Assembly: GCA_037447655.1 (NCBI GenBank)
Contig: JBBHKE010003076.1
Coordinates: 31,682-95,681, forward strand
Reading direction: 5' to 3'
DNA from: Zygnema cylindricum
Lineage: Eukaryota; Streptophyta; Zygnematophyceae; Zygnematales; Zygnemataceae
Length of the DNA stretch: 64,000 nucleotides
The notes beneath the pieces are model-generated. The model did no database searches. It worked only from the letters and a program-made list of their open reading frames with translations, and was not told where the DNA came from. Positions 63,225 through 64,000 of this stretch are shown piece by piece. Numbering within the stretch: position 1 is the first letter of the stretch; every line of letters begins with the position of its first letter. The translations under genes and the position numbers were made by a program.

Positions 63225-64000
63225 GTCAGTTGATCGTAAAGAGGGATCACGTTTGGAGTGGATTAGTGTTAATCCACTTGTATTGAGCATTGCATTTGTC
63301 CAACTTTCCCTGCTTGCTATTTGGCCCTGAGTGGCCTTGGTTGAGTTTGCTTTGCCCGGAGTGGGATTTCATCCATAGATCTTGCCGTTGGAGGCATTGG
63401 TTAGCTCTTTTGTGGATTGTGCCGCTTTAGATCTGCACTTGGGAGTGCTTGGATAGAAAATTATTTGCCTTTATATATCTTGCCCTTCGACCTTGTCCCC
63501 TTGTTTGCAGGGTTAAAGGTTTTGGTAATACGGCTTCTTGATAGATCTGGCCACCGAGGCCCTGTTAGAGGTTGTTTGGCTGATTGGACAAGAGAGTGGT
63601 GTGGCCTGGCATTTGAAGCATATCGGATAGATCGATTTTGTTATCTGGTCATCATTTGGTGTTATCATTTTTTATGCCCACCAATTGGGATAATCTCGAT
63701 TATCTTGTCGGAACCACCCGATCATCGGCCTCGTTTAGGCCCACGGAATCCGGACCATCAGATTTATCTAGTCTTTTGGACCATCCTGTCCTAAATATCT
63801 CAGGTGAAATTTCCTCTTCGGTTCGATCTACTCTCACCTCAGTATCTTCCTTATCACCAGTCTTTTCCACATTTTTCGAAGAGGAATCTGACCACGATTC
63901 CCTTGACGGGTCGGATTCCGATTCATTATCTTTTTGGTTTCCACAAATTACCAATCTATTTTTATCCCTAAGCATTCCATTATTAGAAATGGCTTCCACA
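63225..64000. other. Region after the copia element; possible partial minus-strand ORF at the window edge
   Basis: A minus-strand frame from 63999 to 63700 starts MEAISNNGMLRDKNRLVICG and continues Asp/Glu/Ser-rich for 99 codons. It may be the start of a retroelement ORF or an exon running into the next window. No motif is recognised. The rest shows nothing I can name. Confidence 0.3.

Noticed and set aside
1-64000. CRISPR arrays, bacterial operons, rRNA or tRNA genes
   Set aside because: Spliced plant genes throughout; repeats are tandem or transposon-like without spacer structure; no tRNA cloverleaf or rRNA core was recognised by eye.

Overview
This is a nuclear window from a green plant of the streptophyte lineage. 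It carries spliced genes with GT-AG introns, a plastid-targeted type I DnaJ, a plant-type deoxyribonucleoside kinase with an N-terminal helix-hairpin-helix segment, a plant SLH-domain protein, maspardin, a NUB1-like UBL/UBA protein and a DRP4-like dynamin relative, together with plant Ty1/copia, hAT and MITE elements. I cannot place it more precisely; a bryophyte, lycophyte or charophyte alga would all fit. All gene models were built by hand from reading frame, splice sites and remembered family motifs; no alignment was run.

Layout. 91-2762 (+): 3' half of an SLH-domain/coiled-coil protein. 4717-10823 (-): five-exon deoxyribonucleoside kinase, whose first exon is duplicated, frameshifted, at 12298-13042, with a chimeric copia LTR/RT fragment between the two copies. 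13095-16186: mostly intergenic, with two hAT-like elements bearing 8-bp target duplications. 17135-26289 (+): ten-exon plastid DnaJ (450 aa). 26290-29767: convergent intergenic DNA with a MITE inside a (TA)n tract and a 430-bp compound microsatellite. 29768-35109 (-): four-exon maspardin with a long repetitive C-terminal extension. 35816-44509 (+): eleven-exon NUB1-like protein (584 aa), head-to-head with maspardin. 46759-49833 (+): DRP4-like pseudogene broken by a 1.09-kb solo-LTR-like insertion and a nonsense codon. 53081-54586: truncated near-identical duplicate of its 5' part. 55528-63224: decayed Ty1/copia element whose 3' LTR is split by a second, related solo LTR with a perfect 5-bp target duplication. 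At least a dozen short TA-flanked MITEs with a shared terminal core are scattered throughout.

Most notable observation. In the NUB1-like and DnaJ genes, many introns contain tandem arrays in which each repeat unit is a decaying copy of the adjacent splice site together with the bordering exon end. In NUB1 this occurs at the exon 3 donor, exon 5 donor, exon 7 acceptor, exon 7 donor and exon 9 donor. In DnaJ it occurs at the exon 4, 7 and 8 donors. The open frame is preserved exactly through the real exons. This suggests recurrent local tandem duplication centred on exon-intron junctions, giving arrays of decoy or alternative splice sites. I do not know of a described system of this form.

The genes do not form a pathway. 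They are single-copy housekeeping genes (plastid proteostasis, NEDD8/ubiquitin shuttling, nucleotide salvage, membrane trafficking) in a transposon-rich neighbourhood.
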